Positions 7,278 to 14,854 of a stretch of DNA of 25,665 bases are shown here, in pieces. The notes under the pieces are model-generated. The model was given only the letters and a program-made list of their open reading frames with translations, made no database searches and had not been told where the DNA came from. The first letter of the stretch is position 1; each line of letters starts with the position of its first letter. Origin of the DNA: an uncultured Campylobacter sp. (lineage in GTDB: Bacteria > Campylobacterota > Campylobacteria > Campylobacterales > Campylobacteraceae); the NCBI RefSeq assembly GCF_938045225.1, contig NZ_CALINL010000153.1, forward strand, positions 1 to 25,665, read 5' to 3'. A program made the position numbers and the translations under genes.

Positions 7278-9856
7278 AGCTCGCCTTTCACTAAAATTTT
7301 ATAGTCTTCGTATTCGCTCATCGCGCCCTTCGCCTCCCCGAAATTTATCAGCGTGTTATTGATGGATTTTAGCTGCTCGATCGCCTCGCCCAGCGCCTCC
7401 GTGCTAGCCTCGCTAGCTACCAAGCCCATGCTATCTTTTAGATCGTAAAAGTACCCCTCGCAAGGCCTGCCCACGAGCGCCTCGTAAAAGGGTAGTTGCA
7501 GCGATTTGGCGTCAAATTTTCCGCTTTTATAGTCAATCACCGCTAGCTCATCGCCGCGCCCATCTATGCGGTCGATTTTGCCCGTTATGCGCACGCCTGC
7601 AAAGACGCTATCAAGCTCTTTTTCAAGCCCCTGCACGCGCCATCCAGCCTCATATCTAGCGTCCTCTACGGCCTTAAAATTCTGCATCTTTATCATCGTT
7701 ATCTCGCGCTCTAGCGGCGGCGTGTTTAGCACTCTTAGCACCGTTTCAAATTTAGCGAGATCAAATCGCTCAAATTTAGAGTAATACTCAAAAAGCGCCC
7801 TATGCAGCGAGTTGCCAAAGTCCGCTGCAGACGCGGTTTGCGGCATCACGGGCGGCTTTACGCCTAGAATATATCTGTAATAATACCGCCGCGGGCACTG
7901 CAAATAGGTGTTTAGTCTGCTAAACGAGAGCGGGATAGCGAAAAAATCGTGCTTTACGATGATATCCTGCTCGAAAATTTTAGGCTTTGCGAGCGTTTTT
8001 CGCGTAAATTTTATAAAATTTAGCGCTCGCGGGTTTTGGCTCGGCGTTTCGTTTTGCGTGGCGTTTTCGTCAAATTTGTCGGCTAAATTTAGCTCGCCGT
8101 CCGCTTCGTCAAATTCAAACAAACTCCGCTCTTTGGCGATTTTCATTTGACCTGGCCTAGCCTCGTTCTTTTCGTCAAGGCGCAGGCTTATCTCGCCCTC
8201 AAATTTTTGCTCGTCAGCAAAATCGGCCTCCGCATCAAATTCGCCGTTAAACAGCGCCGCATACCTCTCATCGCCGTATCTTGCGTCCTCCACGGCGTTA
8301 AATTCGCCGAGAAATCTCGACGCGATTTTCTCCTCGTTTGCCGCGTAGCATATCGCCGCCTTTTTCGCGCCGCCGATTAGGCTCTCGTAATAAAATCTCT
8401 GCAAATTTTCGCGGTCCACGTAGCCGATGAGGCCCGCTTTTTGGCGCACGCGCGAGCTCAAAAACATCTCGTTTACGCTGCGTTTTGGCACTAAATCGTC
8501 GTTAAAATCAAGCACTATGACGCCCTCAAATTTGAGTCCGCGACTCTCCAAAACGCCCATGACGCCGATCTTGCCGCCACCTACGTGATCTAGCCTAAGC
8601 CTGGCTAGCTTTATCAAAAATATCTCGCAAATTTGACGCAGTGTAAAGCTAAAATACCGCGCCAAACTCTGCGCGTAAAATAGCTCCTCGCGCGTTTTTT
8701 GCGCTGCTGCGTGGTCGCTCTCAAGCGCCAAAATCTCCTCCATCAGCGCCCTAAAATCCTCAAACGAGCAAGGCGCTTCAAAGCCGTTTTTAAATTTCTC
8801 AAACAGCTTGCCGCTAACGCCAAATTCATGGAGATTAAACTCGAATTCGTTAAAATTCGGGTAGTTATCCTCGCTCAAACTTACGCAGATTTTGTCGTTT
8901 ATCGCGGCTACTATGCACTTTAAAATTTGAAAAAACCGCGTGCGCGTAAAGCTCTCGCCCATCGCGAAGTTAAACATCTTGCCACGGTCGTGCAGGCGCA
9001 AGATCTCGGCAAAGCTCTCGTCAGGCAAGATAACAGCGATGTTTTCGGGCTTGATGCCATCAGCCGCAAACTCGCTAGCCTTTGCCATCGCGTAGGCCGC
9101 CTGCAGGCTTCTAGCGCTAAAGCTTCTTTTTAAAACGAGCGAATTTTTGCGCACGGCGCCCATTTTTTTTAGCTCGCGCGAGCTCAAATTTAGCTCAAAT
9201 TCGCCGTATAGGCTAAACTCGCTCGCGTCAATGCCAGAGATTTCGGCTAGTTTTAGGATCAGTTTTTTGTTAAATTTACTGGTTTGAAAGATGACTTTTA
9301 GCGTCGTTAGCTTGGCTATCTCGCTAAACAGCTCCCACTCAAATTCGCTCAAAAAGCCGTCCACCTCAAGATAAATCTCAAGAAATTCTCTGACGAATCC
9401 GCCGTTTAGCCGGTAAATCTCAGGCAGCACGATGCCGTCGTATAGGTTTTCGGCCGCGAGCAGCTCCTTATAGCGCGCGAGCACCGCCTCAAGGATGCCC
9501 AAATGCTCCTCGTAATCGGCATAAATATCGCTAAATTTTAGATCCGCCACGCTTTTTTTGCTGATGGCGAGCTCCTTAAAAAAGCTAAAAAGATAGTCGT
9601 TGTTTTTCAAAAACGCGAAAAAATCGGGCGGGATACGCAGCCGCTCGGAGGCCTCCCTCACGCTCGCGCAGGCTCGCTGCATCAGCACCAGCGCGTACGC
9701 CTCGTCCGCCTCAAAGCGCCCCGGCACCAGCACGGCCTTTTGCTCAAACTGCGCTATCGTCATAGCCTTTGGTACGAGTTCGTTTTGAAATTTCGCGTTA
9801 AATTCGCGGATCTTTCGCGAGTTGGTAAAGATGTAAAGTTTGTCTAAATTTTGCAT
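7274..9856 (-). CDS. addB: AddB-type recombination nuclease subunit
   Basis: 860 residues, partner of AddA. The N-terminal helicase fold is degenerate: YIFTNSRKIREFNAKF stands where a Walker A loop would be. A helicase-like piece, GVLESRGLKFEGVIVLDF, lies near the middle. The C-terminal nuclease domain is complete, with PLSFSRLNTYLQCPRRYYYRY, FGNSLHRALFEYYS, GKIDRIDG, ELAVIDYKSGK and LQLPFYEAL. The single cysteine of YLQCPRR is the first ligand of the iron-sulfur cluster known from B. subtilis AddB, but the CxxC-plus-C group expected near the C terminus is missing. The start ATG at 9856 follows AAAGAG. It is the first gene of the addBA pair, 58 bases after ccoH, and may be read through from it. 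AddAB loads RecA at breaks and is needed for recombinational repair. Confidence 0.9.
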   Translation of the reverse strand: MQNLDKLYIFTNSRKIREFNAKFQNELVPKAMTIAQFEQKAVLVPGRFEADEAYALVLMQRACASVREASERLRIPPDFFAFLKNNDYLFSFFKELAISKKSVADLKFSDIYADYEEHLGILEAVLARYKELLAAENLYDGIVLPEIYRLNGGFVREFLEIYLEVDGFLSEFEWELFSEIAKLTTLKVIFQTSKFNKKLILKLAEISGIDASEFSLYGEFELNLSSRELKKMGAVRKNSLVLKRSFSARSLQAAYAMAKASEFAADGIKPENIAVILPDESFAEILRLHDRGKMFNFAMGESFTRTRFFQILKCIVAAINDKICVSLSEDNYPNFNEFEFNLHEFGVSGKLFEKFKNGFEAPCSFEDFRALMEEILALESDHAAAQKTREELFYAQSLARYFSFTLRQICEIFLIKLARLRLDHVGGGKIGVMGVLESRGLKFEGVIVLDFNDDLVPKRSVNEMFLSSRVRQKAGLIGYVDRENLQRFYYESLIGGAKKAAICYAANEEKIASRFLGEFNAVEDARYGDERYAALFNGEFDAEADFADEQKFEGEISLRLDEKNEARPGQMKIAKERSLFEFDEADGELNLADKFDENATQNETPSQNPRALNFIKFTRKTLAKPKIFEQDIIVKHDFFAIPLSFSRLNTYLQCPRRYYYRYILGVKPPVMPQTASAADFGNSLHRALFEYYSKFERFDLAKFETVLRVLNTPPLEREITMIKMQNFKAVEDARYEAGWRVQGLEKELDSVFAGVRITGKIDRIDGRGDELAVIDYKSGKFDAKSLQLPFYEALVGRPCEGYFYDLKDSMGLVASEASTEALGEAIEQLKSINNTLINFGEAKGAMSEYEDYKILVKGEL

Positions 9857-9914
9857 AGAAGCTCTTTGTTTTTTGGCGAAATGATAGCCCAGAGCGGCTG
9901 AAAATCAAAGAAAA

Positions 9915-10385
9915 CTAGCGCGCTTCGAAGTTAAATTTATAAAAGCCCGTGTCGTTTGCGTCGGAGATTTTTAGCAAAATTTGCCATCTGCCTTTTTTGG
10001 GGAGCGTCACGGGCTGCGTTTTTAAAATTTGCCCGTCAAATTTGGCGTCTAAATTTTGATTTTGCTCGTTCGTCGCGGGTCTGGTTAGTAAAATCTCGTG
10101 AGTAAAATTTGGCGCTACCAAGCCGTTTTTAGGCGCAACGACGATATTAAAATATCCGTTTAATCCGTCAAATTCCGGCTCAAATTTAAGAGCGTACTTG
10201 GCGTCAAATCTGCGCTGGCTAGCCTCGATCTCGTTTATATTTTCATCGACGTTTTGGTAACGCTCAAAGTAAAAGCCGTCCATCTCCACGGGGTTTTTTA
10301 CAGCCAGAATGATGGTCGCTACGCAGGAGGCTACTATCAAAATAAGCGAGCCGACGATAGCGTGAAGCCAGTAGTTTTTAGCCAT
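9915..10385 (-). CDS. ccoH: FixH/CcoH-type cbb3 oxidase assembly protein
   Basis: 156 residues from the ATG at 10385, chosen because a strong AGGAGG lies just upstream; a longer reading from 10466 would run inside the preceding gene and adds no conserved sequence. The protein has one N-terminal membrane helix (about 7-29) followed by MDGFYFERYQNVDENINE and a periplasmic beta-sandwich-like domain, the layout of FixH. FixH/CcoH proteins bind the CcoN-CcoP assembly intermediates of cbb3 cytochrome oxidase. The gene overlaps the end of the TPM-like gene by eight bases and lies downstream of ccoNOQP, which supports the role. SDANDTG near the C terminus contains a D-x-N-x-T sequon (N144) for the Campylobacter N-glycosylation enzyme PglB. 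Confidence 0.8.
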   Translation of the reverse strand: MAKNYWLHAIVGSLILIVASCVATIILAVKNPVEMDGFYFERYQNVDENINEIEASQRRFDAKYALKFEPEFDGLNGYFNIVVAPKNGLVAPNFTHEILLTRPATNEQNQNLDAKFDGQILKTQPVTLPKKGRWQILLKISDANDTGFYKFNFEAR

Positions 10386-11109
10386 TTTTCCTCCTAAATT
10401 TTCTAAACGCGGCGGCGCAAATAACCAGAGCGATGGAGCCGTAGATAAAAATCCTAAACGCATCAAGCGTCAGGCGGTTTTGGTTGCCGATAGCGTTTTG
10501 CAAGCTCACGCCCTTGCTCGCGGCGATCTGTTCGGCAAGATCCGCGTAGCCGTTTAAAACGGCGGCGTTAAAGATATCTTTGCCGTTTTTGGACGCCAAG
10601 ATCGGCAAAATCGAGCCCAAGCTCGGATATGGGCTTAAAATTTTCTCTTTATCAAAAAGCTTAAGCGTCTGCGGGTCGGCGAAAATTTCCACCTTATGCT
10701 CCGCTTTAGCAAGCATCAAAAGCGCATAAGGCGGGGTCAAATTTAGCTGAGCGGCGGCTTCTTTTAGCGTTTTGCCATCCAAGCTCTCGTAAACCGCAAC
10801 CCCCGTAAACACGCCGCTTTTACTCGCTAACTCCTGGCCTAAAACCGCGATTTTCTCGCTTACGGCCGGGCTTAATATATTTTGATTTACCAAGACTATC
10901 TCGCGAGGCAAATTTGAACCCTGCAAAGTCGCCGCGCCGTAAATAAAAAGCAAAAAGATAAAAAATGCGCGAGTCAAATTTGCAAATTTGAGCACAGAAA
11001 AGCGGCGAAATGCAGTCAAATTTAAATTTATAAAACTCCTTGTAAATTTGACGCCTCGCAAAAAAGCGAGCACAGTCAAATTTGAGCTAGCATAATTTAT
11101 AAATTTCAT
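10378..11109 (-). CDS. TPM-like membrane-anchored periplasmic protein, start uncertain
   Basis: The conserved part runs from about 10975 to 10378. A hydrophobic export segment (TRAFFIFLLFIYGAATLQG) is followed by a domain resembling the TPM (thylakoid/photosystem II repair) fold: LPREIVLVNQNILSPAVSEK, then TGVAVYESLDGKTLKEAAAQ and ALLMLAKAEHKVEIFADP. A C-terminal membrane helix (IFIYGSIALVICAAAF) with the basic tail RKFRRKNG ends it. The sequence from 11109 to about 10980 is made largely of AAATTT-type motifs and looks intergenic, so the true start may be a TTG at 10977. An AAGGAG at 11041-11036 precedes an in-frame ATA, not a normal start. The gene sits between the cco operon terminator and ccoH, overlapping ccoH by eight bases. 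A hypothetical membrane gene is at this place in C. jejuni. Role unknown; help in oxidase assembly is a guess from position. Confidence 0.65.
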   Translation of the reverse strand: MKFINYASSNLTVLAFLRGVKFTRSFINLNLTAFRRFSVLKFANLTRAFFIFLLFIYGAATLQGSNLPREIVLVNQNILSPAVSEKIAVLGQELASKSGVFTGVAVYESLDGKTLKEAAAQLNLTPPYALLMLAKAEHKVEIFADPQTLKLFDKEKILSPYPSLGSILPILASKNGKDIFNAAVLNGYADLAEQIAASKGVSLQNAIGNQNRLTLDAFRIFIYGSIALVICAAAFRKFRRKNG

Positions 11110-11169
11110 CGGCCAAGTTGAGCATTTTCGAGCAAAAAGCAAAGCGCGCCTCTATGGTTTAAGCTTAAA

Positions 11170-11202
11170 ATTTGAAAAAGAGCGGCAAATTCTGCGCTCT
11201 TT
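11170..11202 (-). terminator. Intrinsic terminator at the end of the cco operon
   Basis: On the minus strand an eight-pair perfect stem, AAAGAGCG with CGCTCTTT (11202-11195 and 11184-11177), encloses a ten-base loop and runs directly into TTTTTC. It lies 14 bases after the stop of the 33-residue gene and before the TPM-like gene, so it probably separates the oxidase operon from the addBA side. Confidence 0.65.
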
Positions 11203-11215
11203 GATTTATCAACTT

Positions 11216-11317
11216 TCATCCTACAAAAAGGTGATTTGGCGTTAGCACTGCCCACGCCGTAAATGCCGCCGCCGCAATGAGTCCCGCGACGATAAATTTC
11301 TCCAAAATCGCTTGCAT
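11216..11317 (-). CDS. 33-residue single-span membrane protein in the cco operon
   Basis: A short gene encoding MQAILEKFIVAGLIAAAAF followed by TAWAVLTPNHLFVG. The ATG at 11317 is preceded by AAAGGAG at ideal spacing, two bases after the stop of the DUF4006 gene, and the stop is followed by a strong terminator. Translation signals, position and a clear membrane helix (about residues 8-25) all say it is real. Predicted orientation has a short charged N terminus and a short C-terminal tail, NHLFVG. I do not recognise the family. By analogy with other tiny subunits of cbb3 oxidases (CcoQ, CcoM) it could be an accessory subunit or assembly factor, which is inference. Confidence 0.7.
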   Translation of the reverse strand: MQAILEKFIVAGLIAAAAFTAWAVLTPNHLFVG

Positions 11318-11319
11318 AT

Positions 11320-11529
11320 TTACTCCTTTACGCGCACTTGTTTGGCGTTATCCGCGCTTTTCATCTTTAGCTCGGAGGCGTTTAATGTGTATGGTTTTTG
11401 CGCGACTTCTTGCTGCAGCTTGATCGCGTAGTACGTGAGTGCCGCCAGGATCGCTAGCAGTAGCCCGGTCGCGATGAGTAGCCCCGTCACTCCGTGTAGG
11501 CCAAAAACATTTCGATTCGTGTTTTCCAT
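11320..11529 (-). CDS. DUF4006 small membrane protein
   Basis: 69 residues beginning MENTNRNVFGLHGVTGLLIA, the signature of the DUF4006 family found behind ccoP in Campylobacter and relatives. One membrane helix spans about residues 12-36, followed by a polar tail rich in lysine (LQQEVAQKPYTLNASELKMK). The start codon directly follows the ccoP stop, so it is translated as part of the cco operon. The function of the family is not known to me; consistent linkage with cbb3 oxidase suggests an assembly or stability role. Confidence 0.8.
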   Translation of the reverse strand: MENTNRNVFGLHGVTGLLIATGLLLAILAALTYYAIKLQQEVAQKPYTLNASELKMKSADNAKQVRVKE

Positions 11530-12390
11530 TTATTCTCCTTTAGAAAGCGAGATGACGTACTCGCCGACGGCTTTTTGCTGCAAGGCGTTTAGCCTGCCGT
11601 CGCTAAATTTAGGCATCGTACCGATAGCGCCCTTTTTACCGCGCTGTAGCACGTCCTCGACAAAGGACGCCGTGCCGTATTTAGATAGATCAGGAGAGTT
11701 GCCCTCCATGCCTTTGCCGTCCTCGCCGTGGCACGCCGCGCAGGTCGCAAATAGCTCCTTGCCGCTAGCTACCAAATTTTCGTTTTTAGTCTTTTTTATA
11801 CCGGAAATTTCCTTAGCGATGTAGGCCGCGATCGCCTTTGCGCCCTCTTCGTCGGCCATACCGGCAGGCATCTCGCCCATCGGATACTCTAGGCCTTTTG
11901 AGCCGTTCATTATCGTATCATATATCCCCTCTTCGCTACCCCATTTGGAAAGGTCTGCGGCCTTGCCGTTTATACCGTCGCCCGTTATGCCGTGGCAGGA
12001 GGAACACTGCACCAAAAACAGGCTTTCGCCCATGGCGTGAAGCGTCTTGGCGTCCACGTTTGCGAAGCGTTTTTCAAATTTAGCGTTTGCGGCGGCGACT
12101 TCTTCGTTGTATTCGCCGATTTGCGAGTAGGAGTTTACCGGATAGCCGGCGATCATATACCACAAGGCCCAGACGATACATATCGCATAAACTATCGCCC
12201 AGCCCAGCGGCAGAGGATTTTTGTACTCGCCTATGCCGTCCCAGCTATGCTCGCTTAGCTCGGCCTTAGGTTTTGCTACCTTCATCTGCCCGACCAAGCG
12301 ACTTACGACGAAAGCCGTGGCTAAAACGATAGCAATAGCTCCGATAAGCCCCAGTAAATTTACATTATCTTCTAAATTAAACCATTGCAT
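11530..12390 (-). CDS. ccoP: cbb3-type cytochrome c oxidase subunit III (dihaem cytochrome c)
   Basis: 286 residues. Two N-terminal membrane helices (about 12-34 and 63-82) flank the conserved HSWDGIGEYKNPLPLGW segment typical of CcoP. Two periplasmic cytochrome c domains follow, with haem-binding CSSCH (129-133) and CAACH (217-221); methionines suited as distal ligands are in GEMPAGM and IGTMPKFSDGR. CcoP takes electrons from the bc1 complex or soluble cytochrome c and passes them to CcoO and CcoN. The start codon overlaps the ccoQ stop by one base. The protein ends with the usual amphipathic helix, LNALQQKAVGEYVISLSKGE. Length and motifs are normal. Confidence 0.96.
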   Translation of the reverse strand: MQWFNLEDNVNLLGLIGAIAIVLATAFVVSRLVGQMKVAKPKAELSEHSWDGIGEYKNPLPLGWAIVYAICIVWALWYMIAGYPVNSYSQIGEYNEEVAAANAKFEKRFANVDAKTLHAMGESLFLVQCSSCHGITGDGINGKAADLSKWGSEEGIYDTIMNGSKGLEYPMGEMPAGMADEEGAKAIAAYIAKEISGIKKTKNENLVASGKELFATCAACHGEDGKGMEGNSPDLSKYGTASFVEDVLQRGKKGAIGTMPKFSDGRLNALQQKAVGEYVISLSKGE

Positions 12391-12611
12391 TATTTTTCCT
12401 TTTTAGCGTTTTGCTCTATGGACGCAGACTCTAAAATTTCCTCGTCGATACCGTCTTTTAGGGCGAGGTCGGAGTATCTTTCGTAGTTTCGCCTGCCGCT
12501 CTTTTCGGATCTATACAGATGAAAATAGTACCCGTAAAGAAGCGCGGCGCACACGGCTAGAAAGATAAAAGCTCCGTATCCTTGGAGCTCTCTTAGAGTT
12601 TGCGCGTCCAT
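12390..12611 (-). CDS. ccoQ: cbb3 oxidase small subunit CcoQ
   Basis: 73 residues. One membrane helix (GAFIFLAVCAALLYGYYFHLY) is followed by YRSEKSGRRNYERYSDLALKD, the pattern of epsilonproteobacterial CcoQ. It begins eight bases after ccoO and overlaps the ccoP start by one base. CcoQ stabilises the assembled oxidase. Identification rests on position plus the helix/charged-tail layout, since the family is poorly conserved in sequence. Confidence 0.88.
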   Translation of the reverse strand: MDAQTLRELQGYGAFIFLAVCAALLYGYYFHLYRSEKSGRRNYERYSDLALKDGIDEEILESASIEQNAKKEK

Positions 12612-12619
12612 AAATTTGC

Positions 12620-13285
12620 CTATTTTAAGCTATTTAGATAGGCGATGAGCGCCACTATCTCGCGGATCTCTCCGCGCTCAAAGGCCTTTTTGACCTCTTC
12701 ATCTTTCATCTCTTCAACTATAGCGGCGGCTTCTTCTTTGGCGGCTGCTTGTGCCTGCTCGTAGGTGCCGAGTTTTGGCATGCCCTCTACGTCGTACGGT
12801 GCGCCAAATACCTTTTTCGTCGTTACCGCTTCGCCGTATGCCGTCTCGATGTCGGCGTTGTTGCTAAAGTGATGCTTATAAGCAGGCATTATAGAACCGG
12901 GCACCACAGAGGCCGGCTCTTTCATGTGATTTTCGTGCCAGTCGGTGGTGCGGTAGTTACCCACGCGCCAAAGGTCGGGGCCGGTCCTCTTTGAACCCCA
13001 AAGATGCGGGCGGTCAAACGCATACTCGCCGCTAAGCGAATACATACCGTATCTGTCGGTCTCTGCCTTAAAAGGGCGAATTTGCTGCGTATGGCAGGCG
13101 TTACAGCTATCTTTCATATACACGTGTTTGCCCGCAAGCTGTAAAACCGTCGGCGGCTTGGTGCCCTCAAGCGGCCTAGCTCTGTTGGCAAAATCAGGCA
13201 AAATCTCAATCACGCCCGCATAGGCGATAAATATAAAAACCATAACCGCGAAAAAGAAGGGATTTTTTTCTAACCAACTAAACAT
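12620..13285 (-). CDS. ccoO: cbb3-type cytochrome c oxidase subunit II (monohaem cytochrome c)
   Basis: 221 residues from the ATG at 13285. AAAGGAGG lies six bases upstream, so the in-frame TTG at 13291 is not needed. An N-terminal anchor helix (about 10-28) leads to the periplasmic cytochrome domain with CNACH (61-65) followed by TQQIRPFKAETDRYG and SGEYAFDRPHLWGSKRTGPD, both strongly conserved in CcoO. A methionine in PGSIMPAYKH is the likely distal haem ligand. The start overlaps the last eight bases of ccoN, implying coupled translation. The C terminus EIVALIAYLNSLK is typical. Confidence 0.96.
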   Translation of the reverse strand: MFSWLEKNPFFFAVMVFIFIAYAGVIEILPDFANRARPLEGTKPPTVLQLAGKHVYMKDSCNACHTQQIRPFKAETDRYGMYSLSGEYAFDRPHLWGSKRTGPDLWRVGNYRTTDWHENHMKEPASVVPGSIMPAYKHHFSNNADIETAYGEAVTTKKVFGAPYDVEGMPKLGTYEQAQAAAKEEAAAIVEEMKDEEVKKAFERGEIREIVALIAYLNSLK

Positions 13286-14759
13286 TAGCAACCTCCTTTA
13301 CGCCCGCAGGACTCGCGCTTAGCGGCTCTTTTTCGAGCGCTTTGGCGCCAAAACTCTTGTAGATGTTATAAACAAATATAAAAAATCCAAGCAGATATAG
13401 CAGCCCGCCCACGGCTCTGATCCAGTAGTACGGCACTATGTTTATCACCGTATCGATAAATGAATAGGCTAAATTTCCGTATTCATCCGTCGCGCGCCAC
13501 ATCATACCCTGAGTGATGCCCGCGATCCACATCGATGAAAAATAAAGCACTATGCCGATAGTCTGTATCCAAAACTGAGTTTCCATCAAGGATTTCGAGT
13601 AAATTTCGCGTTTAAATACGCGAGGCGTCATGTGATAAAGCGCCGCCATCGTCATAAAGCCGACCCAGCCTAGCGTACCGTCGTGCACATGACCCGGCAC
13701 CCAGTCAGTAAAGTGCGCTAGAGCGTTTACGGACTTTATCGCTAAAATCGGTCCTTCAAGAGTCGAAAACATATAAAACGTCGAGCCTAAAATCATAAAT
13801 TTGATAAGAGGATTTTCTCTAAGCTGCTGCCACTCGCCGCGCATCGTTAGAAGCATATTTATAGCTGAACCCCAAGACGGCAGTATCAAAACCACCGAAA
13901 ACACAGAACCCATCGTCTGCATCCAGTCAGGCACCGCAGAGTAGATCAGATGGTGTCCGCCCGCCCAAAGGTAAAGGAACATGAGGCTCCAAAACGAGAA
14001 AATAGAAAGCTTGTAGGAAAATATCGGCTGACCGCTCTCTTTAGGGAGGAAGTAGTAAATTTGAGCGATTATCGGCACGGTAAATACAAACGCCACGGCG
14101 TTATGCCCGTACCACCACTGCACTAGCGCGTCGTTGGCTCCGGCGTACATCGAGACCGAGTGCCACCAGTTGCCGTAGCCCGAAACCAGCTTGGTCGGCA
14201 CGGCCATGTTGTTAAACAGATAAAGCATCGCGATACCCAGAAACGTCGCGATAAAATACCAAACCGAGATATAAAGCGTCCTCTCGCGGCGGATACCGAT
14301 AAGACCGAATATACTAACGCCCCAAAGCACCCAAAGCACGACCACGCCGATATCTAGCGGCCACTCTAGCTCGGCGTACTCTTTTGACGTGCTAACGCCG
14401 GCAAGTAGGCTAAATACACCGCCTGCCATAACCAGCATATATATCCAAAAGTGCAGCTTGCCTACCGCCATCAAAAACGGCGACTCGCTCATCGATACCT
14501 TCAAAACCCTCTGTCCGATGTAGTACCACGTCGCAAAAACGCCCGAAAGCATAAATCCAAATATCACGCCCGCCGTGTGTAGCGGTCTTAGGCGGCTAAA
14601 GGTGCCGTATTCGCCCGCGAGATAGTTTAAGTCCGGGTACGCCATCTGAAACGCTATGAAAACGCCGACGCTCATACCGACTATCCCAAACAGTATCGTC
14701 GCGAACATAAAATACTTGGCGACCGTGTAGTCGTAGCTTAGCGCCCTGTCTAGTCGCAT
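13278..14759 (-). CDS. ccoN: cbb3-type cytochrome c oxidase catalytic subunit I
   Basis: 493 residues, the haem-copper core subunit that reduces oxygen in the inner membrane. It has about twelve hydrophobic spans. Metal ligands are recognisable in RPLHTAGVIFGFM (low-spin haem), WWYGHNAVAFVFTVP (CuB histidine), GGHHLIYSAVPDWMQ (CuB histidine pair) and DWVPGHVHDGTLGWVGF (haem histidines). The start ATG at 14759 follows AAAGGAGG. It opens the operon ccoN-ccoO-ccoQ-ccoP-DUF4006-33-aa gene. cbb3 oxidase has very high oxygen affinity and is the main terminal oxidase of microaerophilic Campylobacter. The 95-base upstream gap holds a tandem repeat and separates it from the two-component pair. Confidence 0.97.
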   Translation of the reverse strand: MRLDRALSYDYTVAKYFMFATILFGIVGMSVGVFIAFQMAYPDLNYLAGEYGTFSRLRPLHTAGVIFGFMLSGVFATWYYIGQRVLKVSMSESPFLMAVGKLHFWIYMLVMAGGVFSLLAGVSTSKEYAELEWPLDIGVVVLWVLWGVSIFGLIGIRRERTLYISVWYFIATFLGIAMLYLFNNMAVPTKLVSGYGNWWHSVSMYAGANDALVQWWYGHNAVAFVFTVPIIAQIYYFLPKESGQPIFSYKLSIFSFWSLMFLYLWAGGHHLIYSAVPDWMQTMGSVFSVVLILPSWGSAINMLLTMRGEWQQLRENPLIKFMILGSTFYMFSTLEGPILAIKSVNALAHFTDWVPGHVHDGTLGWVGFMTMAALYHMTPRVFKREIYSKSLMETQFWIQTIGIVLYFSSMWIAGITQGMMWRATDEYGNLAYSFIDTVINIVPYYWIRAVGGLLYLLGFFIFVYNIYKSFGAKALEKEPLSASPAGVKEVANV

Positions 14760-14777
14760 CGATATCCTCCTTTGTTT

Positions 14778-14809
14778 ATTTTGTTATTAGATTGTTATTT
14801 TATTAGATT
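14778..14809. repeat. 16-bp tandem direct repeat upstream of ccoN
   Basis: TTATTAGATT occurs at 14784-14793 and again at 14800-14809, exactly 16 bases apart; the six bases before each copy are similar (ATTTTG and GTTATT). It lies 19-50 bases before the ccoN start codon, in the gap between the response regulator and the oxidase operon. On the minus strand the copies overlap AT-rich sequence that could form the minus-10 region. Paired direct repeats are the usual binding site of OmpR-family regulators, but the spacing here is longer than the common 10-11 bases. Confidence 0.6.
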
Positions 14810-14854
14810 TTTAGTGTAAAATCGCTTAACCGACCTAAATTTACGTTTCAAATT

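Noticed and set aside
4999..9788. Many plus-strand open frames opposite addA and addB.
   Set aside because: They lie antisense to strongly conserved helicase/nuclease motifs, lack ribosome sites and have the composition expected of reverse-strand shadows.
9915..10466. A longer ccoH reading with 27 extra N-terminal residues.
   Set aside because: The extension lies inside the preceding gene, shows no conserved sequence, and the ATG at 10385 has a strong AGGAGG.
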